A stretch of 64,000 nucleotides of DNA from Winogradskyella flava. Lineage in GTDB: Bacteria; Bacteroidota; Bacteroidia; Flavobacteriales; Flavobacteriaceae. Positions 56,057-64,000 of this stretch are shown here, piece by piece. The notes beneath the pieces were generated by a model. That model was not told the origin of the DNA, did not search any database, and was given only the letters and a program-made list of their open reading frames with translations. Position numbers and translations under genes: made by a program. The stretch lies in the NCBI RefSeq assembly GCF_014243395.1, contig NZ_JACLCP010000001.1:124001-188000 (forward strand), in the 5' to 3' direction. Numbering within the stretch: position 1 is the stretch's first letter; each line of letters begins with the position of its first letter.

Positions 56057-57238
56057 TTAGGCGTTAGAATTATTAGAACTAATTATCTTAACGGTTTGCC
56101 CATTCTTTACACTGCGCGCACCTTCTCTTATGACCTCAGCGTTTTCCTCAAGACCAGAAAGTACTTCAATTTTATCACCTTGGGTTCTACCCGTCTTTAT
56201 AACGACTTGTTTAGCCGTAGCTTTATCTTCTTTTTTATCTGAGAGTACATAAACATACTGCTGTCCATCTGCGTTTTCTGAAATAATACTTTGCGGAATG
56301 AGTATGGCCTTATCGTTTGTGTAATCATTGATTTTTAAACGTGCAGTAAGATTTGGCTTGATAGATCTGTCCTTGTTCGGTACAGCAATTTCAACATCGA
56401 AAGTTCGGTTAGCAGGATTGATAAAATTCCCAGTCTGCCTTATTTCTGATGTGATACTTTTTCCTAATACTGGAAATTCAACCTCTACTGTCTTACCTTC
56501 TTTTATACTTGTAATATAGCTTTCCGGGACATCTGTTTTAATGTACATGTCACTAAGATTAACCAAACGCATCAACTGCGTTTGACCTGGTGCCGCTACG
56601 TTTCCTTGTTCTGTTATAACATCGTCAATAACTCCCGAAAATGGAGCTCTAACACTATTTTTACTTAACTGTTGATTGATTTGAGCAATACCTTTTTGTA
56701 AACTTTCGTATTGGGATTTCGATTGTAGATATTGTATTTCGCTTCCAATTTTTTGATCCCAAAGACGTTTTTGTCTTTCATAGGTGGTTTTGGCCAAATC
56801 TGCTTGAATTTCTAACTGTGCTTTTTGTTGACTCAAGCCTCCGTCATCAATTGAGGCCAGTAATTGTCCTCTAGATACTTTTTGACCTTCCTTAACGTAA
56901 ATACGAGTGATAATTCCTCCTGTTTCTGGAGTTACAACTATATTTTGTTTGGTTTCTACACTTCCTTGGAGTTCCAGATAATGTTTAAACTCTTCATTGT
57001 TCACCATAATCGTGGTGATCAATGGCACATTACGATCTGGACTAATACTTTGAAGCTTTTCATCCAATTGTTTGATTTGAACGGCTAGCGCTTGTTGTTG
57101 ATTGACCAATTCATCTTTCTTTTTCTGAATGCCCTCTGCATTATCAGTGGCTACAAGCTCTTCAACGGATTGTTCCTTTTCTCCGGAACATGCTAAAAGC
57201 ACTAAGGTTAAAATGGTTAGACTATATATTTTTTTCAT
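56057..57238 (-). CDS. RND efflux periplasmic adaptor lipoprotein
   Basis: The 393-residue membrane fusion protein has a lipoprotein signal (LLAC, Cys17), a coiled-coil hairpin (about 135-185, DGGLSQQKAQLEIQADLAKT), a barrel-sandwich lipoyl-like domain with GGIITRIYVKEGQKVSRGQ, and a C-terminal beta domain with GRTQGDKIEVLSGL. It links the RND pump to the TolC-type channel. It lies 12 bp after the tolC-type gene and 13 bp before the pump gene, within the operon. Confidence 0.95.
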   Translation of the reverse strand: MKKIYSLTILTLVLLACSGEKEQSVEELVATDNAEGIQKKKDELVNQQQALAVQIKQLDEKLQSISPDRNVPLITTIMVNNEEFKHYLELQGSVETKQNIVVTPETGGIITRIYVKEGQKVSRGQLLASIDDGGLSQQKAQLEIQADLAKTTYERQKRLWDQKIGSEIQYLQSKSQYESLQKGIAQINQQLSKNSVRAPFSGVIDDVITEQGNVAAPGQTQLMRLVNLSDMYIKTDVPESYITSIKEGKTVEVEFPVLGKSITSEIRQTGNFINPANRTFDVEIAVPNKDRSIKPNLTARLKINDYTNDKAILIPQSIISENADGQQYVYVLSDKKEDKATAKQVVIKTGRTQGDKIEVLSGLEENAEVIREGARSVKNGQTVKIISSNNSNA

Positions 57239-57250
57239 GATGATTGTTTT

Positions 57251-58660
57251 TTAAAAGTTGGTTGTAGTATTTGTAATGGTTTCAAGTTCTGCCTTGGTAT
57301 TGATAACATCGAGCATGGCTTGTAATAATTCTTGCTGAGCAGTATATAATTGTGTTTGAGCTTGTCTTAGTTCAAAACTCGAACCCACACCTTCAAAAAA
57401 TTTAGTTTGGTTTTTAGATTCTATACGTTTTGCAAGTGATAAATTTTGTTTTTTGTTATTATAGTCTTCAGTAGCGAATCTGTAATTACTTTTTGCAGTT
57501 TCAATTTGAAGTTTTAAGCGCTGCTCAGTTTCCGTAAGGTCATCTTTAGATTTCTCTAAGTTAATTCTTGCACGTTGTGTTGCGGCACTTCTTCCTCCAG
57601 AACTGAATATTGGTAAATTGAGGTTAAAGCCAAACGAAGAAAAGCCTGCCCAATCTTGATCACTATTCAAAAAAGAAAAATCATCACTAAAACCTAAATA
57701 ACCACCATTTAAGTAAGCGCTTAACTGTGGCAATGCCTTACTTTTCTCTAGTTTCAATAACAGCTCTTTGGATCTTTTGTCGTTTTCTGCTATTTTATAA
57801 TCTATAGTCGTAGTAACATCATTTGCTAGCTCAAGGGCTTCTAATGAGATGTTCTTCACCGTTAAATTTTCCAAATTTTCTGTTAGTCTAATATTTGTAC
57901 TGTAATCAATTCCTAAAGTAATATTGAACATTTGATAGGCGATACCTCTCAAACGTTTGGCATTATTAAGACTACTTTGAAGATTTGATAATGTAATTTG
58001 CAATTGCTCTACACTTTCTTCTTCTTCTAGTCCATTTTCATAAATTTTAGTAGTCTCATCTAGATTCTTCTGAAGTACAGTAATATTTTTTTCATAAATA
58101 ATAACACTTTCTTCAGCAAGAAGAACATTTCCATAGGCATTAATAACACCTTTTCTTACTTCTAAATCTGTTTTATCCTTAGCATTTTTAGAAATCTCTA
58201 AGAACACTTTCGCCGATTGTAAGCCTACGAGATAAGAGCCATCAAAAAGTAGCTGGCTGAGCGTAGCCGTAGCATTGACATTTTGTTTTGTTCCGAATAT
58301 AACTTCGGTAAATCCAGGTTCAGTATCAGGAATTCCTGATGGTGCAGAAAGTTCATCGTAGTACTCGTCTAGATTTCTAACTTGACTAAAAGGATCAAAA
58401 AACGCATTTGGCAACAGTGATACTTGTTGCTTTAAAAAGTTTTGATAGTTCACTGTAGCGTTGAGTTGAGGTAAACCCGTCGCAGTGGTTTCCCATTTTT
58501 GCTGTTTTGCCGCTTCAATATCTCTTGCCGCATTTTTAGCTTTTCTGTTATTTTCTAGTGCATAATCTATAGCCTCTTGTAAAGTGAAACTTGCAGGAGT
58601 GTCTTGGGCAAAGCCTAAAATAAAACACATTAGAAAAATGAAAGTTGATAGGTATTTCAT
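57251..58660 (-). CDS. TolC-family outer-membrane efflux channel
   Basis: The 469-residue protein has a signal peptide (1-18, ILGFAQ) and two long coiled-coil segments of the TolC type, with FTLQEAIDYALENNRKAKNAA at the first repeat and LQIETAKSNYRFATEDYNNK in the second. It forms the trimeric exit channel for the pump. It is 6 bp after the tetR-type gene and 12 bp before the adaptor gene. Confidence 0.94.
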   Translation of the reverse strand: MKYLSTFIFLMCFILGFAQDTPASFTLQEAIDYALENNRKAKNAARDIEAAKQQKWETTATGLPQLNATVNYQNFLKQQVSLLPNAFFDPFSQVRNLDEYYDELSAPSGIPDTEPGFTEVIFGTKQNVNATATLSQLLFDGSYLVGLQSAKVFLEISKNAKDKTDLEVRKGVINAYGNVLLAEESVIIYEKNITVLQKNLDETTKIYENGLEEEESVEQLQITLSNLQSSLNNAKRLRGIAYQMFNITLGIDYSTNIRLTENLENLTVKNISLEALELANDVTTTIDYKIAENDKRSKELLLKLEKSKALPQLSAYLNGGYLGFSDDFSFLNSDQDWAGFSSFGFNLNLPIFSSGGRSAATQRARINLEKSKDDLTETEQRLKLQIETAKSNYRFATEDYNNKKQNLSLAKRIESKNQTKFFEGVGSSFELRQAQTQLYTAQQELLQAMLDVINTKAELETITNTTTNF

Positions 58661-58666
58661 TCTATT

Positions 58667-59272
58667 TTAAGATTGGTTCTTTGTTATAAATTGATTGAGT
58701 ATTTTAAATCCTTTTTCGGTTACAATAGCACGTAGATGATATTCCAAATAACTCTCCATTAAATATTCCATTTGATATTGCTCAGGAGGGAAAAACATGT
58801 TATCCTTAATACCGGTCATACCTGTAAAATACATTCGCGATATAAAGTCCACATCGATAGTGTCTCTAAAAACTCCAGTATCAACACCTTGTTGTAAACT
58901 CTCTTGCACAGAATTATGCATTTTCTCGAACTGTTTAAACTTTAACTGTGCATGTATCTGTGGATAGTATTTTTTTAATTGATACTGTGGTGATGTTTTT
59001 TCATTTTTTAAATGTTGCATCACAAACATCTTAATTGAATATAGCTCTTCTATAGGGTTCGGTGCATTTTCGCATATATCATCTATACCATCGCAAATGG
59101 TATCAAACAAATAGAAGGTTACGGCTTCTACTAACTTGGTCTTATTACTAAAATGCACATAGATGGTCTTTTTTGAAATGCCCATTTCACTGGCAATATC
59201 ATCCATGGTCACACTCTTAAAACCAAGATTAAGAAATAGCTCCGTTGATTTATGTATGATTTTATTTTTCAT
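58667..59272 (-). CDS. TetR/AcrR-family transcriptional regulator of the efflux operon
   Basis: The 201-residue regulator has the N-terminal helix-turn-helix (about 22-45, MDDIASEMGISKKTIYVHFS) and a ligand-binding helical domain. It heads the operon and probably represses it. A perfect 10-bp inverted repeat (59295-59324) lies over its promoter and is the probable operator. The ligand is unknown; the operon layout suggests toxic compounds that are also pump substrates. Confidence 0.95.
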   Translation of the reverse strand: MKNKIIHKSTELFLNLGFKSVTMDDIASEMGISKKTIYVHFSNKTKLVEAVTFYLFDTICDGIDDICENAPNPIEELYSIKMFVMQHLKNEKTSPQYQLKKYYPQIHAQLKFKQFEKMHNSVQESLQQGVDTGVFRDTIDVDFISRMYFTGMTGIKDNMFFPPEQYQMEYLMESYLEYHLRAIVTEKGFKILNQFITKNQS

Positions 59273-59282
59273 AATTCTACTG

Positions 59283-59312
59283 CAAATCTAAGCATGGAAA
59301 CTTTAAAAACAA
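59283..59312 (-). promoter_or_regulatory. tetR promoter (-33 TTG, 19-bp spacer, -7 TAGATTTG)
   Basis: On the minus strand TTG (59312..59310) is followed by exactly 19 bp and TAGATTTG (59290..59283), a full match to the Bacteroidota pattern. It ends 10 bp before the tetR ATG. Confidence 0.75.
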
Positions 59313-59324
59313 TAAAAGTTTCCA
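59295..59324. promoter_or_regulatory. Probable TetR operator (10-10-10 inverted repeat)
   Basis: TGGAAACTTT (59295-59304) and AAAGTTTCCA (59315-59324) are perfect inverted copies separated by 10 bp, with the -33 TTG of the tetR promoter inside the spacer. A repressor dimer here would block transcription of the whole efflux operon. Another partial copy of the half-site (TCCAAAGTTT) follows directly. Confidence 0.7.
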
Positions 59325-59380
59325 AAGTTTTAATAATTATTTAACATTGGCAACATTAGTTTTTAATTTGCTGAAAGTCT

Positions 59381-59388
59381 TATTTTTG
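59381..59388 (+). promoter_or_regulatory. Promoter -7 box of the polyprenyl synthetase gene
   Basis: TATTTTTG matches TAnnTTTG and ends 4 bp before the ATG at 59393. The mRNA may begin at or next to the start codon (leaderless). Confidence 0.5.
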
Positions 59389-59392
59389 TGCC

Positions 59393-60367
59393 ATGCAGAA
59401 CATCGAAACCTACCAAAAGTCCTTCATAGCTTACTTAGAGGATTTTGCTGTGGACAAGGAGCCTAAAAATCTTTACGAACCTGTTAATTACATTCTTAAA
59501 CTTGGCGGCAAACGCTTGCGACCTGTCCTAACCTTAATGACCTCAGAAGTGTTTAATGGTAATGCCAACGACGCTATGAATGCAGCCCTTTCAGTAGAAG
59601 TGTTTCACAATTTTTCATTGATACATGATGATATTATGGACGACGCACCTCTAAGAAGAGGACAAGAAACGGTTCATGAAAAATGGGACTTAAATACTGG
59701 AATTCTATCAGGTGATGCTATGCTGATTTTGGCTTATCAGCTATTTGAAAATTATGAGCCAGCTACCTTTCAAGCCTTGGCAAAGTTATTTAGTAAAACG
59801 GCTTTGGAGGTTTGTGAAGGACAGCAATATGACATTGATTTCGAAACTCGACATGATGTCACCATACCAGAATATCTTAAAATGATTGAGTATAAAACTG
59901 CGGTTTTGGTTGGTGCGGCTATGAAAATGGGAGCCATAGTAGCACAAGCTTCTCTAGAGGATCAAAATGCAATTTACGATTTTGGACGTTATTTAGGCAT
60001 TGCATTTCAATTACAAGATGACTACTTAGATGCTTTTGGAAATCCGGAGACCTTTGGTAAGCAAGTAGGTGGTGATATCTTGGAAAATAAAAAGACGTAT
60101 TTATACCTAAAAACACTAGAATTAGGCTCACCAAACGATAGGTCTAAACTGGTTGAAATCATGTCTAATGACATGATTTCAAATGAAGAAAAGATTACCT
60201 CAGTAAAAACACTCTTCAATGATTCTGGCGCGTCACACGCCACTCAAAAAGCCGTTAAGGATTATACGAGAAAAGCATTTGAATTACTCAAAACTCTGAA
60301 TATTTCGGATGACAAAAAACAGGTTTTGAAATTATTCGGAGAGCAATTAATGAATAGACGCGTATAA
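59393..60367 (+). CDS. Polyprenyl (farnesyl/geranylgeranyl-type) diphosphate synthase
   Basis: A class E prenyl transferase that extends isoprenoid chains from IPP. The 324-residue protein has both aspartate-rich motifs: DDIMDDAPLRRG (first, DDxxD) and LQDDYLDAFG (second). Lys-Arg of the substrate site is in GGKRLRPVLTLM. It could be an FPP, GGPP or longer-chain synthase; residues near the first motif were not decisive. Its stop overlaps the next start by one base (TAATG). The DXS gene in the same window supplies the precursors but is not adjacent. Confidence 0.92.
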   Translation: MQNIETYQKSFIAYLEDFAVDKEPKNLYEPVNYILKLGGKRLRPVLTLMTSEVFNGNANDAMNAALSVEVFHNFSLIHDDIMDDAPLRRGQETVHEKWDLNTGILSGDAMLILAYQLFENYEPATFQALAKLFSKTALEVCEGQQYDIDFETRHDVTIPEYLKMIEYKTAVLVGAAMKMGAIVAQASLEDQNAIYDFGRYLGIAFQLQDDYLDAFGNPETFGKQVGGDILENKKTYLYLKTLELGSPNDRSKLVEIMSNDMISNEEKITSVKTLFNDSGASHATQKAVKDYTRKAFELLKTLNISDDKKQVLKLFGEQLMNRRV

Positions 60368-60723
60368 TGGCTCTGCCAACAACTTTTGAAGATTTAATAT
60401 TCGAGGCCAATCAGCTTCAGCTTTATAAGAAACTTGTTTCACAGCTCAATAAGGATTTAGTGTTGGCAAACATAGATTTGGAATTTGATAAAGACACACT
60501 TCCAACGAGTTTAAAGCTTGTACTTCAAGACACGGTGATTCACCTTATTCAAAATAAGTTTTCAGATTATTTGAATCTGCTCTATCAAGTAGATGTTTCC
60601 GAATTAAAGATTCGATCTTTGGATGGTGAGGAGATGGTTCAGCTCTCTGAGGCAGTCACATTTTTAATTTTACAGCGCGAATGGCAAAAGGTTTGGTATA
60701 AAAATAATAGTAACTCTATTTAA
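60367..60723 (+). CDS. 118-residue protein of unknown function coupled to the polyprenyl synthase
   Basis: The protein is not recognised. It is a soluble, mostly helical protein with no signal peptide or membrane segment (TFEDLIFEANQLQLYKKLVS and LPTSLKLVLQDTVIHLIQ). It starts at the TAATG overlap with the polyprenyl synthase stop, so translation is probably coupled and a link to that enzyme is likely. Its last 4 bp overlap the convergent gene on the other strand. Confidence 0.7.
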   Translation: MALPTTFEDLIFEANQLQLYKKLVSQLNKDLVLANIDLEFDKDTLPTSLKLVLQDTVIHLIQNKFSDYLNLLYQVDVSELKIRSLDGEEMVQLSEAVTFLILQREWQKVWYKNNSNSI

Positions 60724-61262
60724 AACCAAAACCTAACAAAAGGCATCCAAGCTTGATTCTGTATACTTTTGTCTTCATCATATAAGACATCATATCGAAT
60801 GCCAAACGTTACATTACCACTTCTAAACCCCGCACCAAGAAACAATGCAGGATACCAATAACTATCATCCACATTGGCAACAAATTGCTCGTCAAAATCT
60901 CTATTCACATAAAGCTGTTCAAACTCAGTAGATATTTGTAATTCCCTATATGGATTAAACAAACCAATAATACTTCCACCTAAAACAGTCGATTTAAAGA
61001 CGTCACGTTGAGAGCTATATTGAAAATTTAGACCAACTCCTGTCGACACGTAAGTATTATGCCTATACAGAGCGGCTGGTGCCAAAGCGCCACTAAAAAA
61101 GCCGTCTCCAAAATTAAGACCTATGCCTCCACCAAATTGTACATTCTGCCAAAAACTATTACTACCATCTGTGCCTTGTGCGCTTACAGAAAACACAAAA
61201 AAACACGTAAGAAAACAGCTAATAATTATTTTTTTAGCACTGATTATTCTAAATTTTGTCAT
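60720..61262 (-). CDS. Secreted small beta-barrel-like protein next to sucA
   Basis: With the ATG at 61262 the protein has 180 residues; the ORF extends to 61409 but only this start gives a signal peptide (MTKFRIISAKKIIISCFLTC ending in VSAQ). It has repeated amphipathic beta strands (GGGIGLNFGDGFFSGALAPA, GNVTFGIRYDVLY) and ends FVRFWF, typical of an outer-membrane barrel. No enzyme motif is present. Homologous small proteins next to sucA have been labelled alpha-ketoglutarate decarboxylase in some flavobacteria by context only, which I do not accept here. It is divergent from sucA. Confidence 0.72.
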   Translation of the reverse strand: MTKFRIISAKKIIISCFLTCFFVFSVSAQGTDGSNSFWQNVQFGGGIGLNFGDGFFSGALAPAALYRHNTYVSTGVGLNFQYSSQRDVFKSTVLGGSIIGLFNPYRELQISTEFEQLYVNRDFDEQFVANVDDSYWYPALFLGAGFRSGNVTFGIRYDVLYDEDKSIQNQAWMPFVRFWF

Positions 61263-61330
61263 CTTAATAATTCTTAAATCTATAATTGTTATAAATATAA
61301 TAAAACCGTTACTATATCTACTAAAAGTTG

Positions 61331-61338
61331 TATTTTTG
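61331..61338 (+). promoter_or_regulatory. sucA promoter -7 box
   Basis: TATTTTTG is a perfect TAnnTTTG, 38 bp before the sucA ATG. No clear -33 TTG at the normal distance. Confidence 0.5.
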
Positions 61339-61376
61339 AAGAAATTTTGTTGAAACGACAACGTCTCGTAAAAATA

Positions 61377-64000
61377 ATGGATAAATATTCCTTTCTCAAC
61401 GCAGCGCACACAGCATACTTTGCTGATTTATATGACCAATACCTAAAAAATCCTGATTCTGTAGAACCTAGTTGGCGTGCCTTTTTCCAAGGTTATGATT
61501 TTGGCTCTGAAAACTATGGAATGGACGGTGAAATTGTTGAAGGTGTTTCAACACAAATTCCGGAGCAAATCCAAAAAGAATTTCAGGTTGTGAAACTTAT
61601 AGATGGTTACAGAAATAGAGGGCATCTATTTACTAAAACTAATCCTGTTAGAGCAAGGCGAAAGTATGCTCCTACGTTGGAAATTGAGAATTTTGGATTA
61701 TCGAAGTCCGATTTACAATCTGTGTTTTCCGCTGGTGAGATCCTTGGTCTTAAAACGGCAACACTACAAAATATCATTGACCATTTAGAACGTATTTATT
61801 GCGATTCTATCGGGATTGAGTACATGTATATTAGAAAGCCTGAAGAGATTGAATGGATTCAGAAAAAACTGAATATCAATGATAATCACAGCAATTTCAC
61901 TACAGACGAAAAGAAATACATACTTAAAAAACTAAATCAAGCCGTAACGTTTGAATCGTTTCTTCATACAAAATATGTTGGCCAAAAACGTTTTTCTTTA
62001 GAAGGTAACGAATCTTTAATTCCCGCTGTTGACGCGATAATTGAGAGAGCGGCAGATGAAGGTGTGAAAGAGTTTGTTATGGGAATGGCGCACAGAGGTC
62101 GTTTGAGTACATTAACTAATATCTTCGGAAAGTCTGCTAAGGATATTTTTAGTGAGTTTGACGGAAAGGATTACGAAGAAGAAATTTTTGATGGAGATGT
62201 TAAATATCACCTCGGATGGACCAGTAATCGTGAAACTTATAACGAGAAAAGAATAAACTTAAATATTGCACCTAATCCATCTCACTTGGAAACTGTTGGC
62301 GCCGTAGTCCAAGGTATTACTAGGGCCAAGCAAGACAAAGATGATATTTCCGATGCTTCTCAAGTCCTACCTATAGTGGTGCATGGTGATGCAGCTATTG
62401 CTGGTCAGGGTTTAGTATACGAAGTTGTACAAATGGCAAAATTAGATGGTTACAAAACTAATGGAACCATTCATATTGTAGTTAATAATCAAATTGGTTT
62501 TACTACAAATTATCTTGACGGTCGGTCAAGTACCTATTGCACAGATGTTGGAAAAGTAACCTTATCACCAGTACTCCATGTTAATGCAGATGATGCAGAA
62601 GCCGTAGTTCATGCAGCACTTTTTGCCCTTCATTTTAGAATGAAATTCAAGCGTGATGTATTTATAGACTTATTAGGTTACAGGAAATACGGTCATAATG
62701 AAGGTGATGAACCTAAATTCACTCAACCACTGCTATACAAAGCTATTTCAAAGCACAAAAACCCAAGGGATATCTATGCAGCAAAGCTTATTGCTGAGGG
62801 TGTGATTGATGAAGGTTATGTGAAACATATCGAAACGAAGTACAAAGAACAACTCGAGGAAAACCTCGAAGATTCCCGTAAGGAGGATAAGACAGAGATT
62901 ACTGCTTTCATGCAGGAAGAGTGGAAAGGTTTAGAACGGGTGACTGAAGTTGCAATGATGGAGCCTACCAATACAAAGGTTTCCAAAAAGCTTTTGAAAG
63001 ATGTAACTAAAGTCATATCTAATCTTCCAAAAGATAAAAAGTTCATTAGAAAAATTCAGCGTTTAGTAGAGTCTAGACAAACTATGTTTGATGAAGATAG
63101 ATTAGATTGGGCCATGGCAGAACATTTAGCTTATGGATCACTGTTAGCCGAAGGTTATAATGTGAGGATTTCAGGACAGGATGTTGAAAGAGGTACATTC
63201 TCGCATCGCCATGCGGTTGTAAAAGTTGAGGATAGTGAGGAAGAAATTATCTTACTTAAAAATGTTGCTGAAAATCAAGGGCAGTTTAATATTTTTAATT
63301 CGTTATTGTCAGAGTATGGTGTTGTAGGTTTTGACTATGGCTATGCTATGGCAAGTCCAAACACTTTAACCATCTGGGAAGCACAATTTGGAGACTTTAG
63401 CAATGGTGCCCAGATTATGATTGACCAGTATATTTCTTCAGGTGAAGACAAGTGGAAAACATCAAACGGTCTAGTAATGCTATTACCTCACGGATATGAG
63501 GGTCAAGGTGCTGAGCACTCTTCTGGTCGCATGGAACGTTATTTACAAATGTGTGCTAAGGATAATATGTTTATAGCTGATTGCACAACACCTGCGAACA
63601 TGTTTCATTTACTCCGTAGACAGATGGTAGCCAATTACAGAAAACCTTTAATTGTGTTTACTCCTAAGAGTTTGTTACGTCATCCAAAGGTAGTGTCTGA
63701 AGTAGAAGAATTCGCTAATGGCAGCTTTCAAATGTTGATTGATGACGAAATCGCTAAAGCTGACAAGATAAAAACACTAATTTTCGTCACAGGTAAATTC
63801 TACTACGATTTATTAGAACAAAAAGAAGAGCTCAAAAGAGATGATGTGGCCTTAGTTCGCATAGAGCAATTGTTCCCGCTTCCAAGTAAAGCTATTGAAA
63901 ATACGATTAAAAAATATAAAAATGCAGATGATATAGTTTGGGCACAAGAAGAGCCACGTAATATGGGAGCTTACAGTCATATGTTAATGCATTTTGACGA
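61377..64000 (+). CDS. sucA: 2-oxoglutarate dehydrogenase E1 component (cut by window edge)
   Basis: The E1 subunit decarboxylates 2-oxoglutarate using thiamine diphosphate in the TCA cycle. The visible 874 codons start at ATG 61377 (MDKYSFLNAAHTAYFADLYD), with VEPSWRAFFQGY, GMAHRGRLSTLTN, VVHGDAAIAGQG, NNQIGFTTNY, LGYRKYGHNEGDEP, and near the end LLPHGYEGQGAEHSSGRMER. These are the E1o signatures. The gene continues to the right. It is the first gene of what is often a sucA-sucB operon, but sucB is not in the window. Confidence 0.96.
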   Translation, partial: MDKYSFLNAAHTAYFADLYDQYLKNPDSVEPSWRAFFQGYDFGSENYGMDGEIVEGVSTQIPEQIQKEFQVVKLIDGYRNRGHLFTKTNPVRARRKYAPTLEIENFGLSKSDLQSVFSAGEILGLKTATLQNIIDHLERIYCDSIGIEYMYIRKPEEIEWIQKKLNINDNHSNFTTDEKKYILKKLNQAVTFESFLHTKYVGQKRFSLEGNESLIPAVDAIIERAADEGVKEFVMGMAHRGRLSTLTNIFGKSAKDIFSEFDGKDYEEEIFDGDVKYHLGWTSNRETYNEKRINLNIAPNPSHLETVGAVVQGITRAKQDKDDISDASQVLPIVVHGDAAIAGQGLVYEVVQMAKLDGYKTNGTIHIVVNNQIGFTTNYLDGRSSTYCTDVGKVTLSPVLHVNADDAEAVVHAALFALHFRMKFKRDVFIDLLGYRKYGHNEGDEPKFTQPLLYKAISKHKNPRDIYAAKLIAEGVIDEGYVKHIETKYKEQLEENLEDSRKEDKTEITAFMQEEWKGLERVTEVAMMEPTNTKVSKKLLKDVTKVISNLPKDKKFIRKIQRLVESRQTMFDEDRLDWAMAEHLAYGSLLAEGYNVRISGQDVERGTFSHRHAVVKVEDSEEEIILLKNVAENQGQFNIFNSLLSEYGVVGFDYGYAMASPNTLTIWEAQFGDFSNGAQIMIDQYISSGEDKWKTSNGLVMLLPHGYEGQGAEHSSGRMERYLQMCAKDNMFIADCTTPANMFHLLRRQMVANYRKPLIVFTPKSLLRHPKVVSEVEEFANGSFQMLIDDEIAKADKIKTLIFVTGKFYYDLLEQKEELKRDDVALVRIEQLFPLPSKAIENTIKKYKNADDIVWAQEEPRNMGAYSHMLMHFD

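Noticed and set aside
60720..61409. Longer start at 61409 for the barrel-like gene next to sucA
   Set aside because: The extra 49 residues are not a signal peptide and overlap the sucA promoter and start; the internal Met at 61262 begins a good signal peptide.

Overview
The window is AT-rich chromosomal DNA from a member of the Flavobacteriaceae (Bacteroidota). Evidence for this: promoters of the Bacteroidota type (TAnnTTTG at -7) lie before many genes; there is a type IX secretion C-terminal sorting domain, several TonB-dependent receptors with N-terminal carboxypeptidase-like domains, DUF4270 and DUF5916 proteins, an atpD-atpC pair separate from the rest of the ATP synthase genes, and the panC / short glycogen-synthase / DUF4270 / glmS arrangement. 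The genus cannot be fixed from the sequence alone. No rRNA, tRNA, CRISPR array, prophage or intact insertion sequence was seen; this is a core-genome stretch with lineage-specific islands.

Layout. 1-7.3 kb (minus): start of ileS, a small membrane protein, radA, two tandem paralogous esterase-fold proteins that both carry Asp where the catalytic Ser should be, then a panC-panD-flippase-like operon. 7.4-11.9 kb (plus): a truncated glycogen-synthase-like protein, a DUF4270 lipoprotein and glmS. 11.9-14.7 kb (minus): a three-gene island of an arylsulfotransferase-fold membrane protein, a 47-residue membrane protein (below usual ORF size limits) and a membrane-anchored PAPS-type sulfotransferase. 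15.1-19.6 kb (plus): a TonB receptor with an SGNH/GDSL lipoprotein, preceded by a palindrome-rich control region. 19.7-21.5 kb: atpDC. 21.6-30.6 kb (minus): a DUF5916 protein, a secreted Nudix-like/NTF2-like/DJ-1 fusion, an AraC-type membrane regulator, a large FG-GAP/UnbV lipoprotein and a DUF6503-like protein.

30.7-40.1 kb: an OmpA lipoprotein, a PiT phosphate transporter with a PhoU-like tail, a DUF2490 protein and its partner, a MORN-like protein, and a TonB receptor with a beta-helix lipoprotein. Two control regions here (35.52 and 40.19 kb) share an 11-bp-period direct repeat with the geometry of a PhoB/PhoP box, suggesting a phosphate-responsive gene group. 40.3-48.4 kb: dgt, a 59-residue acidic-tailed protein, dxs, a type IX secreted M36 metalloprotease, tadA, two small lipoproteins and a cold-shock gene. 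48.5-52.4 kb: a small membrane protein, a ClC transporter lacking its gating glutamate, and aspS. 52.5-59.3 kb: a complete tetR-tolC-adaptor-RND efflux operon with a clear operator astride the tetR promoter. 59.4-64 kb: a polyprenyl synthase, two small genes and the 5' part of sucA.

The most unusual items are the sulfotransferase trio with its hidden small protein, the shared 11-bp-period boxes around the phosphate genes, the degenerate Nudix/NTF2/DJ-1 fusion, and the set of proteins with substituted key residues (paired Asp-elbow esterases, short glycogen synthase without its KxGG motif, ClC without the gating Glu).
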